20,581 nucleotides of DNA from Pseudomonadota bacterium (lineage in GTDB: Bacteria > Pseudomonadota > Gammaproteobacteria > Burkholderiales > Burkholderiaceae): NCBI GenBank assembly GCA_021783435.1, contig JAJXUC010000061.1:1-20581 (forward strand), read 5' to 3'. Every line of letters begins with the position of its first letter. The stretch's first letter is position 1. Shown piece after piece: positions 6,933 to 14,413 of the stretch. Position numbers and translations under genes: made by a program. A model generated the notes under the pieces. The model did not search any database. It saw only the letters and a list, made by a program, of their open reading frames with translations, and was not told where the DNA came from.

Positions 6933-7226
6933 ATGAAAGAGCGAAGCATCGCTATCGCTGCTGTTTTGATCTGCGCCAGCGCCGCGGCGTTTGGGCAAAG
7001 CAACCCGTTTGCCAATGATCCATTCGCGCAGCAGCAGGCACAAGAACAGGCGCAATACCGAGCGCAGGAACAGGCCAATATTCAAAGGGGACTTGCTCCT
7101 TTGAACCGCGAGTTGGCGCGCGAGCAGCGCGAACGCGAACAGAATCAACCGTATGGCTTGCCAACGAACAAAGAACTCGGTTCGCCCAGCCAGCCCGGCC
7201 CTGATGGCAAATACGGGCTTCCCTAG
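6933..7226 (+). CDS. Small exported Gln-rich protein
   Basis: A 97-residue protein beginning with a signal peptide: MKER, a hydrophobic core IAIAAVLICASAAAF, and probable cleavage near FGQ-SN. There is no valid lipobox, so a soluble periplasmic or secreted product is likely. The mature part is rich in Gln, Ala and Arg (residues 32-72), predicted helical, and has two YGLP motifs in the tail. GAGGGG 6 bp before ATG 6933 fixes the start. It is spaced to be co-transcribed with the membrane protein upstream. No known domain is recognised; a partner or substrate cannot be named. Confidence 0.72.
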   Translation: MKERSIAIAAVLICASAAAFGQSNPFANDPFAQQQAQEQAQYRAQEQANIQRGLAPLNRELAREQREREQNQPYGLPTNKELGSPSQPGPDGKYGLP

Positions 7227-7408
7227 TGCGTGTCAGTTTTAGCCATCTCGGTCACTCACCGATTCAGGTCGTGCATCAGATCCGTGATTTCGCTTCGTCA
7301 ACATCAGAAGCCAGGGGCAATTTTTATAGACCAACCGCAACGAGAGAAACCTGCGCCCGAAACTGCGAACAGCGTAGGCGTGATATCGACTGCCCGCAAC
7401 TCACCTAT

Positions 7409-8293
7409 ATGACCCCGGCTGCGCCCCAAGCGTTACAACTCGGCCCACACGAAGCCCCCGACTTGCAGCCACTATTTCTGCATGCCGCCGAACTGATTGC
7501 GCAGGCCGATGCGCTGGTGGTGGCTGTTGGCGCGGGGATGGGCGTGGATTCCGGCCTGCCAGACTTCCGAGGCACGGATGGATTCTGGAACGAGTATCCG
7601 GCGCTGGCGGCGGCAGGCCTTGAGTTCTACCGCATTGCCTCACCCCGCAGCTTTGCCGACAACCCGGCGCTGGCCTGGGGCTTCTACGGGCACCGGCTGG
7701 CGTTGTACCGGAAAACGGTGCCGCATGACGGGTTTCGCTTGCTGCAGGAGTTCGCCCAGTGTGTGCCGTTGGGCGTCGGCGTGTTCACGTCAAACGTGGA
7801 CGGACAGTTTCAGAAGGCTGGCTTCGATGCCAAGCGCATTCACGAGTGCCACGGCTCGATTCATCACCTGCAATGCACCAAGCCCTGCTGTAGCGCCATT
7901 TGGCAGGCTGACGACTTCGAGCCTGAGGTGGACGAAGTCGCCTGCCTGCTACGCAATGCCCCGCCACGTTGCCCGCACTGCGACGCACTGGCCAGGCCGA
8001 ACGTGCTGATGTTTAGTGACGTCCAATGGGAGGACCAGCGGGCAGCGCAGCAGGAACAAGCCTTGCTGACTTGGCTGCGCCAGGCCGAACGTCCCGTGGT
8101 GGTGGAAATCGGCGCGGGCACCGCCATTCCTTCGGTACGGCATTTCAGCCACACCGTTCTGTGCGACCACAGCGGGCGACTGGTGCGCATCAACCCGACG
8201 GATTGCACTGTGCCCTCGGCGTTTGATGTCGGTCTGCCGCTGGGTGCGCTGGCGGCGCTGCAGGGCATGGCGAGCGCACTGGAGGCGCTATAA
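7409..8293 (+). CDS. Sirtuin (Sir2-family NAD-dependent enzyme)
   Basis: The 294-residue product has the full sirtuin motif set: the NAD-binding GAGMGVDSGLPDFRG (41-55), TSNVDGQFQKAG (127-138, canonical TQNxD region), catalytic H148 in HECHGS, a zinc ribbon with C156, C160/C161, C188 and C191, and GAGTAIPS (235-242, the GTSxxVxP region). Sirtuins cleave NAD while removing acyl groups or transferring ADP-ribose. The intact zinc ribbon and histidine resemble deacylase-type sirtuins more than the zinc-less SIR2 NADase domains of anti-phage systems. ATG 7409 is chosen to place the fold correctly; no good RBS precedes it, and a GTG at 7226 overlapping the previous stop would add 61 unlikely residues. 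It is followed by a SLOG-domain gene. Confidence 0.9.
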   Translation: MTPAAPQALQLGPHEAPDLQPLFLHAAELIAQADALVVAVGAGMGVDSGLPDFRGTDGFWNEYPALAAAGLEFYRIASPRSFADNPALAWGFYGHRLALYRKTVPHDGFRLLQEFAQCVPLGVGVFTSNVDGQFQKAGFDAKRIHECHGSIHHLQCTKPCCSAIWQADDFEPEVDEVACLLRNAPPRCPHCDALARPNVLMFSDVQWEDQRAAQQEQALLTWLRQAERPVVVEIGAGTAIPSVRHFSHTVLCDHSGRLVRINPTDCTVPSAFDVGLPLGALAALQGMASALEAL

Positions 8294-8376
8294 ACTTCGC
8301 GCAGGTTGGGGCATAGACGGAGTAGCTGCACTGGCATCGTGCCCGAAAGCGTTGTCCCGGACTTCCCGCCAACCGC

Positions 8377-8402
8377 GCGCCCCCCGGATGGCGCTTTCTT
8401 TT
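8377..8402 (+). terminator. Possible intrinsic terminator after the sirtuin gene
   Basis: GCGCC (8377-8381) and GGCGC (8390-8394) form a 5-bp stem with an 8-nt GC-rich loop, followed by TTTCTTTT. It is moderate in strength. If active, the SLOG gene at 8428 would have reduced read-through from the sirtuin gene. Confidence 0.45.
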
Positions 8403-8427
8403 GCACCCTGATCGAGCGAGAGGCGCT

Positions 8428-9336
8428 ATGGAGGATGCAACATTGAAATGCATCGAGCGGGAACGTATCACGATCATGGCTGACTATGGAGGTGCGTTTG
8501 CTTGGCGAACCTTCAATGAGCATGGTCTCGGCGGTGCCTTCGACTGCTGCGGCGATGTAGCTGGCCAGACTATCTCCCCAATGCTGATCCAAGACCTAAT
8601 GGATTGGACCCGTGAATTTTCCTGTGCGCAATACATCGCCGAGGGCTCATTTGCGATGCTGGAGTGGGATCAGTTTCATGCTCGCGGGATCGAGCTGGCG
8701 CAAAAGCTCAAGGCCATTGTTGGAGACGCTGCAGACATCTATTACGAAAAGCCCTGGGAAGACCCCAATGTCTTCGATCAGGAGCGCGTCGAGATTTTTG
8801 CCGGTGGCGTACTTCGCCCGGTCAGCAGAGCGACGCCACATCAGCGCCGACTCAAGGCCGAACATCCATGGCTGCCGGACCGAGTGATTTCCGGCGGGCA
8901 GACCGGCGTCGATCGTGCCGCATTGGATTGGGCCATCTCCAAGCGCATCCCACATGGCGGCTGGTGTCCACGCGACCGACGTGCTGAGGACGGCGTGATC
9001 TCGCGCATATACCAGTTGCAGGAAACGGAGTCGGCCGGCTATGCCGCCCGCACGCGCTGCAATGTGGTGTGTAGCGACGCCACCCTGCTACTGAACATTG
9101 GTGTACTTGATGGTGGTTCTGCCCGCACGCGGCGCGCGGCAGAGGCAAACGGTAAACCCGTCTGCGTCGTTCACCTCGACCAACAATCGCCCGTGGCCAG
9201 CGTTCGCCACATCACCGCGTGGCTCGCCAACGGAGGCTTCGCAACGCTCAATATCGCGGGTCCACGCGAATCGAAGCGACCCGGGGTATACCAATCTGCA
9301 CTTTCGGTGCTGGAGTTGTGCTTGCGAGGCGACTGA
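8428..9336 (+). CDS. SLOG / putative molybdenum-carrier domain protein with an unrecognised N-terminal domain
   Basis: The 302-residue product has two parts. Residues 154-300 match the SLOG-fold 'putative molybdenum carrier' family: ISGGQTGVDRAALD (154-167, phosphate/nucleotide loop), HGGWCPRDRRAEDG (176-189), SDATLLLN (216-223), DGGSARTRRA and LNIAGPRESKRPGVY (274-288). SLOG domains bind nucleotide-type ligands, and in conflict systems are proposed sensors or processors of NAD-derived or second-messenger molecules; the molybdenum role is a name carried from early structural work. Residues 1-145 form a separate domain I cannot name (DWTREFSCAQYIAEGSF, FHARGIELAQKL, YYEKPWEDPN). GAGAGG 5 bp before ATG 8428 supports the start. 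It is the last gene before attR, 134 bp behind the sirtuin. Confidence 0.85.
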   Translation: MEDATLKCIERERITIMADYGGAFAWRTFNEHGLGGAFDCCGDVAGQTISPMLIQDLMDWTREFSCAQYIAEGSFAMLEWDQFHARGIELAQKLKAIVGDAADIYYEKPWEDPNVFDQERVEIFAGGVLRPVSRATPHQRRLKAEHPWLPDRVISGGQTGVDRAALDWAISKRIPHGGWCPRDRRAEDGVISRIYQLQETESAGYAARTRCNVVCSDATLLLNIGVLDGGSARTRRAAEANGKPVCVVHLDQQSPVASVRHITAWLANGGFATLNIAGPRESKRPGVYQSALSVLELCLRGD

Positions 9337-9431
9337 CTCGCAACGACGACCGGCGAGGCCCGGCCATCGCGCCGAAATCGCCGCCTTTGTGCTGCCGCAC
9401 TTCGTTGCTGTTCGCCTCAATCCGTATCACG

Positions 9432-9454
9432 ATTGTGGGACATTTTGTAGGACG
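9432..9454 (+). repeat. Inner terminal repeat, right copy (possible integrase arm site)
   Basis: Matches 374-396 at 22 of 23 positions in the same orientation and lies 28 bp inside the attR core. Unlike the left copy it is not in front of a gene, so it is not simply a conserved ribosome-binding region; an integrase or excisionase binding site is the likely explanation. A 6-bp inverted repeat (TCAATA 9456-9461, TATTGA 9467-9472) lies between it and the core. Confidence 0.6.
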
Positions 9455-9482
9455 ATCAATACAAGCTATTGAATTTACTTAG

Positions 9483-9500
9483 ATTCTGGCGGAAGCGGTG
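9483..9500. repeat. attR: tRNA-Ser 3' end
   Basis: Second copy of the 18-bp direct repeat. Positions 9487-9500 are the last 14 nucleotides of the tRNA-Ser gene (minus strand) and 9483-9486 lie just beyond it. The tRNA therefore remains intact with the element inserted. Confidence 0.9.
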
Positions 9501-9574
9501 AGATTCGAACTCACGAACGGTTGCCCGTTGCCGGTTTTCAAGACCGGTGCAATCGACCACTCTGCCACGCTTCC
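9487..9574 (-). tRNA. tRNA-Ser(UGA)
   Basis: The minus strand reads as an 88-nt class II tRNA: acceptor GGAAGCG pairing with CGCTTCC before the discriminator and encoded CCA, anticodon stem ACCGG/CCGGT around loop CTTGAAA (anticodon TGA), a long variable arm as expected for serine, and T loop TTCGAATC. It decodes UCA codons. It lies 64 bp downstream of hemW on the same strand and is the insertion target of the element. Confidence 0.98.
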
Positions 9575-9585
9575 GAAGCTTAGGG

Positions 9586-9591
9586 ATTGTA
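9586..9591 (-). promoter_or_regulatory. Possible -10 box for tRNA-Ser
   Basis: On the minus strand TACAAT (one change from TATAAT) lies 11 bp before the mature tRNA 5' end. No convincing -35 is seen 17-18 bp upstream, so the tRNA may also depend on read-through from the hemW operon. Confidence 0.35.
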
Positions 9592-9638
9592 GGCGAGGCG
9601 GTGTGCGGCGCGACTCGGCCGGAAAGATCGCGGACGGC

Positions 9639-10934
9639 CTAGACGCCCTGCGGAACTTGCAATGCCGCCGGAGCCGGCAGAAACAAGGTGAGGACTTCGT
9701 TAAGCAACTCCCAGCCGCGCGCCGTCGCCGCGATGCGATCGGGCGTTTCGGTCAAAAGACCCAGCCGGATGGCTTGCTGCAGGCCGGCCTGCAGCGAGGA
9801 GAGGGGCAAGCCGGTGCGTTGCACGTAAAGCTCGGGCGCGAAGCCTTCGCGTAGCCGAAGCGCGTTGAGCAGGAATTCGAAGGGCAGTTCGCGCCGCGCG
9901 ACGTCCTGCTCGGCTTCGATTGCGGCGCCCTGTGCGGCCTGCTGCATGTAGCGCTCGGGCTGGCGCCAGCGCACCTGGCGAATGATGCGGTGCGCGAAAC
10001 TGAGCTTGGAATGCGCGCCGGCGCCAATGCCGAGATAGTCTCCGAACTGCCAGTAGTTGCGGTTGTGCCGGCTGAGATGGCCGGTTCGTGCATAGGCCGA
10101 AACCTCGTAGCGGTCGAGTCCGGCTTCCCGGGCCAGATCGGCTAGGGCTTGCTGCATGTCGGCCGCCAGATCGGCGTCGGGCAGATTGGCGGGCGGCCGC
10201 TTCGCATACGGCGTTTGCGGCTCGATGGTGAGCTGGTAGAGCGACAAGTGGGGCGGCGCATAACGCAGCGCCTGCCGCACTTCGCCGAGCGCCTGATCGA
10301 GGGTCTGGCCCGGCAGGGCGAACATGAGATCGATGTTGAAGCTGGGCATCACGCGCGCTGCTTCCTCGATTGCGGCATGCGCTTGCGCGGCGTCATGCAC
10401 GCGGCCCAGCGTGTGCAGCTGGGCATCGTCAAAGCTCTGCACGCCGATGGATAGGCGATTGACGCCGGCCTGGGCATAGGCCGCGAAACGGTCGCGCTCG
10501 AACGTCCCGGGATTGGCCTCGAGGGTGATTTCGGCATCGGGCGCCAAACCGACGCGCGCGCGGATCTGCGCCAGCATGGTGTCGATGCTGCCAGGCGAAA
10601 ACAGGCTGGGCGTGCCGCCGCCGATGAAGATGCTGGAGATGCGCCGCCCCCAGATGAGGGGCAGCGCGGCATCGAGGTCGGCGAGAAGGGCCTGCACATA
10701 GCGTTGCTCGGGAAGCTCGGGATGGACGCCGCGCCATTCGTGCGAGTTGAAGTCGCAATAGGGGCACTTGCGCAGACACCAGGGCAGATGCACATACAGG
10801 GCCAGAGGCGGCAGGGTCTGGAGCTGCAAGGTTCCGGCGCGCATGTAGTGCGGCAGACGGGCGGCGGCGTCTTCAAGTTTCGTCGAAGACGCCGGCTCGG
10901 ATGCCCTGTGTATGCGGATGTCCCGCGTGCTCAT
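9639..10934 (-). CDS. hemW: Radical SAM family heme chaperone HemW
   Basis: A 431-residue product. HemW binds heme and a [4Fe-4S] cluster and delivers heme to respiratory enzymes; it was long annotated as an oxygen-independent coproporphyrinogen oxidase. The cluster motif C53-LRK-C57-PY-C60-DFNSH is present, followed by FIGGGTPSLF, LEANPGTFE, GVNRLSIGVQSF, IDLMFALPGQT, RHNRNYWQ and YLGIGAGAHS, all in the family order. The sequence lacks the extra CxxxCxxCxC of true HemN. ATG 10934 overlaps the rdgB stop by 4 bp; it gives a 52-residue lead before the radical SAM motif, slightly longer than usual. Last protein gene of the minus-strand operon. Confidence 0.93.
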   Translation of the reverse strand: MSTRDIRIHRASEPASSTKLEDAAARLPHYMRAGTLQLQTLPPLALYVHLPWCLRKCPYCDFNSHEWRGVHPELPEQRYVQALLADLDAALPLIWGRRISSIFIGGGTPSLFSPGSIDTMLAQIRARVGLAPDAEITLEANPGTFERDRFAAYAQAGVNRLSIGVQSFDDAQLHTLGRVHDAAQAHAAIEEAARVMPSFNIDLMFALPGQTLDQALGEVRQALRYAPPHLSLYQLTIEPQTPYAKRPPANLPDADLAADMQQALADLAREAGLDRYEVSAYARTGHLSRHNRNYWQFGDYLGIGAGAHSKLSFAHRIIRQVRWRQPERYMQQAAQGAAIEAEQDVARRELPFEFLLNALRLREGFAPELYVQRTGLPLSSLQAGLQQAIRLGLLTETPDRIAATARGWELLNEVLTLFLPAPAALQVPQGV

Positions 10935-11599
10935 GTCGGGCCGGTCGTTGCGCCGGATGGCAGAACGCCCCAGAACGCCTGCAGCAATTGCTGCATCTGC
11001 CCCACGGCGCGGGCACGATGGCTGATGCGGTTCTTCTGCTCGGCGGGCAATTGCGCCAGGGTCAGCCCCGATGTGGGCAGCACGAGCAGAGGATCGTAGC
11101 CGAAACCGCCCTCGCCGGCCGCCGACGTGGCGATCTGGCCATGCAGCCATCCGTGGGCGATGAGGGGCTCGGGGTCGTCGGCCCGGCGCACGGCGGCCAG
11201 CACGCAGACGAAGTGGGCACTGCGGTCCGCCGCTTCAGCCAGGCTGTCGAGCAGCAGGCTGTTGTTGGCGGCATCCTGCATCGCGCGCGCGGCGCGTGCC
11301 CCATCGACCTGCGCGTAGCGTGCCGAGCGCACGCCCGGGGCGCCATACAGGGCGCGCACGCACAAACCGGAGTCGTCCGCCAGCGCGGGCAGGCTGGTGT
11401 GCCGGGAAGCGTGCCGGGCCTTGGCGAGCGCGTTTTCCACGAAGGTGGCGTGAGGCTCGTCGCACGCGGAAACGCCGCGGTCGGACTGCAAAATCAAATC
11501 GAGCTGCAATCCCGACAACAGGGCCTTGAATTCGGCCCATTTCCCCGGATTCCCGGTTGCCAGGACCAGGCGATACGGAGCGAACACCACGCCGCTCAT
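10931..11599 (-). CDS. rdgB: XTP/dITP non-canonical purine NTP pyrophosphatase
   Basis: A 222-residue Ham1/RdgB family enzyme that hydrolyses dITP, dXTP and ITP to monophosphates, keeping deaminated purines out of DNA. Motifs: [11 protein letters not shown] (14-24) for nucleotide binding, ADDSGLCV (74-81) with metal-binding acidic residues, [11 protein letters not shown] (86-96), [10 protein letters not shown], and SHRARA near the C-terminus. Both ends are ATGA overlaps, with rph upstream and hemW downstream, so the three are translated together. Length is slightly above the usual 200. Confidence 0.95.
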   Translation of the reverse strand: MSGVVFAPYRLVLATGNPGKWAEFKALLSGLQLDLILQSDRGVSACDEPHATFVENALAKARHASRHTSLPALADDSGLCVRALYGAPGVRSARYAQVDGARAARAMQDAANNSLLLDSLAEAADRSAHFVCVLAAVRRADDPEPLIAHGWLHGQIATSAAGEGGFGYDPLLVLPTSGLTLAQLPAEQKNRISHRARAVGQMQQLLQAFWGVLPSGATTGPT

Positions 11600-12324
11600 T
11601 CCAGGCCGATGGCGCGCTTTTGCAGGCCGATGAGTTCCGCGATGCCCACCTGCGCGGCATCCACCAGCGTGTCCAGCTGGCGGCGCTGGAACGGTTCGCC
11701 CTCGGCCGTTCCCTGCACCTCCACCAGACCGCCGGAGGCAGTACCCACCACATTCATATCGCAATCACAGGCGGAATCTTCCTCATAAGCCAGGTCGAGC
11801 AGGGTCTCGCCCTGCAGCAAGCCCACCGACACGGCGGCCACCAGTTCGCGCATGGGGTTCTGCGCCAGGCGCCCGCGCTGCTGCAGCCAGGTGCAGGCAT
11901 CCCAGGCCGCCACAGCGGCGCCGGTGACGGCCGCTGTGCGCGTGCCGCCATCGGCCTGCAGGACATCGCAGTCGAGCACGATCTGGCGTTCGCCGAGCGC
12001 TGCGAAATCAAACACGCTGCGCAGGCTGCGGCCGATCAAGCGCTGGATTTCCTCGGTGCGGCCCTGCGGCCGACCGCGCTTGACCTCGCGCTCGCTGCGG
12101 GTATGCGTGGAACGCGGCAGCATGCTGTATTCGGCCGTCACCCAGCCCTTGCCCGTGCCCTTGCGATGGGGCGGCACGCGCTCCTCGACACTGGCCGTGC
12201 AAAGCACCCGCGTACGGCCGAACTCGACCAGAACCGAGCCCTCGGCGTGACAGGTGAATTGGCGGACAAAATGGATGGGACGCAGCGCGAGGGCTGCGCG
12301 CCCGTCGGAACGGGGGAAGGACAT
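11596..12324 (-). CDS. rph: RNase PH
   Basis: A 242-residue phosphate-dependent 3'-5' exoribonuclease that trims tRNA 3' ends. The product starts [17 protein letters not shown], followed by [74 protein letters not shown] and [20 protein letters not shown], the full hallmark series of the family at normal length (about 238). It starts 5 bp after the PP2C phosphatase stop and overlaps rdgB by 4 bp. Confidence 0.97.
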   Translation of the reverse strand: MSFPRSDGRAALALRPIHFVRQFTCHAEGSVLVEFGRTRVLCTASVEERVPPHRKGTGKGWVTAEYSMLPRSTHTRSEREVKRGRPQGRTEEIQRLIGRSLRSVFDFAALGERQIVLDCDVLQADGGTRTAAVTGAAVAAWDACTWLQQRGRLAQNPMRELVAAVSVGLLQGETLLDLAYEEDSACDCDMNVVGTASGGLVEVQGTAEGEPFQRRQLDTLVDAAQVGIAELIGLQKRAIGLE

Positions 12325-12329
12325 GGGGT

Positions 12330-13256
12330 TTACTTTCGTGCCGCGGCGCGGCGTATGGCTTCGTTGATTTCGGCAATCGACCGCTCGATGGCGGCGTCGT
12401 CGAGTTCGTCAATTTGCATGTCGGGCAGGCCCGACTGAAAGGTTGAGGCGAACACCCCGGGCTTGATGCCCTCGGTGCTGACGCCCTGGGTGGTGTCGCG
12501 CTCGGCCTCGGCCTCCCATTCCATGGCGAGCGCCGTGACGTTGTCGGATTCGGCGGCATTCTGCCTCAGGGCCAGCTCCACCATTTCGGGTACGGCGTCG
12601 GACAGCACGCGCTCGCTGAGCAGGCGCACGATGGTGGCCTCGGGCAACTGGCTCCACAAGCCGTCGGAACACAGCATCACCAAATCGCCCGGACTGAGAG
12701 ACTGCGGCACGCCGATTTCGACGAAAGGAAGCTGCGGCGAACCCAGGCAGGTGTAGAGGACGTTGCGGTTCACCGCGCCACCGTCCAGCGTGGCGTCCAG
12801 CGCCGCGCCCTCGCCCGCACGCAACATGCGCTGCTCGGCGTGGGAGTGGTCGCGCGTGCGGGTCAGCAAAGCGCCGTTGCGCAGGTAGTACAGGCGCGAA
12901 TCGCCGACATGCGCCCACTGCGCCACGCCGTTCTGAAGCACGCACAAGACCACCGTGGTGCGCGGAAAATCACTCAGGCTGTGGGCCTTGGCATAACGCT
13001 GAATCTGTTCGTGGGCCGCGAGAATGGCGCGCCTGAGGAAGGCGCGCACGTCGTCCAGCGCTGGCTTGGCCTCGCGCTGGAACATGGCCGCAATGGTCTG
13101 CAGCGCCAGTTGAGCCGCCATATCGCCGCGGGGATGTCCTCCCATGCCATCGGCCAGGCCCAGCAAGACGCTGTCATGGGTATAGCAGTAGCCCATGCGA
13201 TCTTCATTGGCCAGGCGTGCGCCGCGACGGCTGACCTGATAGACGGAGAATTTCAT
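12330..13256 (-). CDS. PP2C-family Ser/Thr protein phosphatase
   Basis: A 308-residue metal-dependent phosphatase. Metal-binding motifs are all present: ANEDR (16-20), [15 protein letters not shown] (34-48), [14 protein letters not shown] (115-128), CSDGLWS (196-202) and ESDNVT (236-241). It should reverse phosphorylation by the kinase encoded immediately upstream, with which it overlaps by 4 bp (ATGA). The C-terminal 60 residues after the catalytic domain are acidic and contain [19 protein letters not shown], possibly a regulatory tail. No membrane segment is seen, so it is cytosolic. Confidence 0.92.
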   Translation of the reverse strand: MKFSVYQVSRRGARLANEDRMGYCYTHDSVLLGLADGMGGHPRGDMAAQLALQTIAAMFQREAKPALDDVRAFLRRAILAAHEQIQRYAKAHSLSDFPRTTVVLCVLQNGVAQWAHVGDSRLYYLRNGALLTRTRDHSHAEQRMLRAGEGAALDATLDGGAVNRNVLYTCLGSPQLPFVEIGVPQSLSPGDLVMLCSDGLWSQLPEATIVRLLSERVLSDAVPEMVELALRQNAAESDNVTALAMEWEAEAERDTTQGVSTEGIKPGVFASTFQSGLPDMQIDELDDAAIERSIAEINEAIRRAAARK

Positions 13257-14320
13257 GGCTTGTCGCGCCCGGCTTGCGCCCGCTCACGCCCCGCGCCGAG
13301 TTGGCCAAAGCGGGTGGCGCCCATGCGCGTGGCTTGCTTGGCCTTGTCCACGCGGGACTTTGTATCGTGAACCAGTTCGTCGATTTGCATGCGCAGCTTT
13401 TCGCTCAATGTCAGCTGGGTGTAGCGGCGCGGATTCTCCGCGCCGAGTTCCTTTTGCAGATTGAACACGCTTTGCGGCCGGGCCAGGGGATCCAGCGACA
13501 TGCACCATTCGACGATTTCAATGAGGTTGTCCGAGTAGATTCCGCGGAGCTTGGACAACTGCATGGGCAGCCTGTCCTTTTCCAGGCGCTGCGTGGCCTC
13601 GTAAGGTGGATAACCCGTCATGGACGCGTAGATGCAGGCGCCCACCGCATAGATGTCCGTCCAGGGACCGAAGGACGCATCGCGCTTGTACATTTCGGGC
13701 GCCGCGAACCCGGGGGTATACATGGGGCGAAAACGCTTGTCCTGTTGGCCAAGCACTTCGCGCGCAGCGCCGAAATCGATGAGGATCGGCTTGTCGTCAT
13801 CGGTGATGAAGAGGTTGGCAGGCTTGATATCCAGATGCAGCATCTTGTGCTGGTGCACCACGCGCAAACCCTGGAGGATCTCGTCATACAGCGAACGGAT
13901 GGTGGATTCGCGAAAGATTTTCTTGCGCTTGAGTTCGCGCGCCGTGATGACGAACTCCTGCAGCGAAGAACCCTCCAGATAATTCATCACCATGTAGACG
14001 GTTTCGTTTTCGCGGAAAAAATTCAGCACGCCGACGACGCTGGGATGCGAAATCTGCGCCAGCGACCTGCCTTCCTCGAAGAAGCTTTTCAAGCCCAGCC
14101 TGTACAAGGCCAGTTTTTCGGGGTGGGCCGCCGGCACCATCTCGCCCGGGGCGCGATCCACCAGGGAAGCGGGCAGATATTCCTTGATGGCCACGCGCTG
14201 ACCATCTGGCGACAGGGCGAGATACACCACGCCAAAGCCGCCGCTGGCCAGCTTGCGCAGGATGCGGTACCCGCCCACCTTGGTATCGGGTTCGAGAGGT
14301 GCGGGTTTGGCTTTGGACAT
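13253..14320 (-). CDS. Eukaryotic-type Ser/Thr protein kinase (non-RD)
   Basis: A 355-residue cytosolic kinase. Glycine loop LASGGFGVVY (24-33), VAIK with K46, catalytic loop LHLDIKPANLF (161-171; D164, K166, N169), IDFG (181-184) and AAPEM (206-210) are present. The catalytic HRD is HLD, so it lacks the arginine that couples activation-loop phosphorylation to activity. No transmembrane or PASTA segment follows; the C-terminal 80 residues are basic and helical. ATG 14320 is chosen to begin near the domain, although no strong RBS is seen; an in-frame ATG at 14376 would add residues of poor character. First gene of the operon, divergent from yicC. Targets unknown. Confidence 0.9.
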   Translation of the reverse strand: MSKAKPAPLEPDTKVGGYRILRKLASGGFGVVYLALSPDGQRVAIKEYLPASLVDRAPGEMVPAAHPEKLALYRLGLKSFFEEGRSLAQISHPSVVGVLNFFRENETVYMVMNYLEGSSLQEFVITARELKRKKIFRESTIRSLYDEILQGLRVVHQHKMLHLDIKPANLFITDDDKPILIDFGAAREVLGQQDKRFRPMYTPGFAAPEMYKRDASFGPWTDIYAVGACIYASMTGYPPYEATQRLEKDRLPMQLSKLRGIYSDNLIEIVEWCMSLDPLARPQSVFNLQKELGAENPRRYTQLTLSEKLRMQIDELVHDTKSRVDKAKQATRMGATRFGQLGAGRERAQAGRDKP

Positions 14321-14413
14321 AGCGCGTGACAGCAGCAGGAATGCCCTGCGAGAGAAATACTGGTGGGCGAACCGCATTGTGAAAAAATGCAGCGTTCGAC
14401 CTGGGAGCACCGA
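14321..14413. promoter_or_regulatory. Divergent promoter region between the kinase operon and yicC
   Basis: This 93-bp gap separates the kinase start (minus) from the yicC start (plus), so it must hold promoters for both directions unless one gene depends on a distant start. A small inverted repeat GCATT...AATGC surrounds GTGAAAA at 14373-14389. No consensus -35/-10 pair stands out. Confidence 0.4.

Larger units (their letters stand above)
237..9500. mobile_element. Integrated mini-island in tRNA-Ser(UGA), about 9.25 kb
   Basis: The element is bounded by 18-bp direct repeats and carries an integrase next to attL, an AlpA-like factor, a primase/helicase/SSB-type replication module and cargo next to the tRNA. 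No capsid, terminase, tail, relaxase or type IV secretion genes are visible. Integrase, AlpA and a primase recall phage satellites (PICI or P4-like) and integrative mobilisable elements, but nothing here proves either. The flanks differ completely in gene content: housekeeping genes begin 64 bp to the right of the tRNA. Confidence 0.88.

Noticed and set aside
7226..7408. GTG-started N-terminal extension of the sirtuin
   Set aside because: The 61 extra residues have no sirtuin similarity and lie in likely untranslated leader; the overlap with the previous stop is the only support.
9098..9472. Open frame across the SLOG gene end and attR
   Set aside because: It overlaps the conserved SLOG C-terminus in another frame and has no RBS.
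13274..14329. 351-codon open frame antisense to the kinase gene
   Set aside because: The sense kinase has every catalytic motif; the antisense frame has no RBS or recognisable domain.
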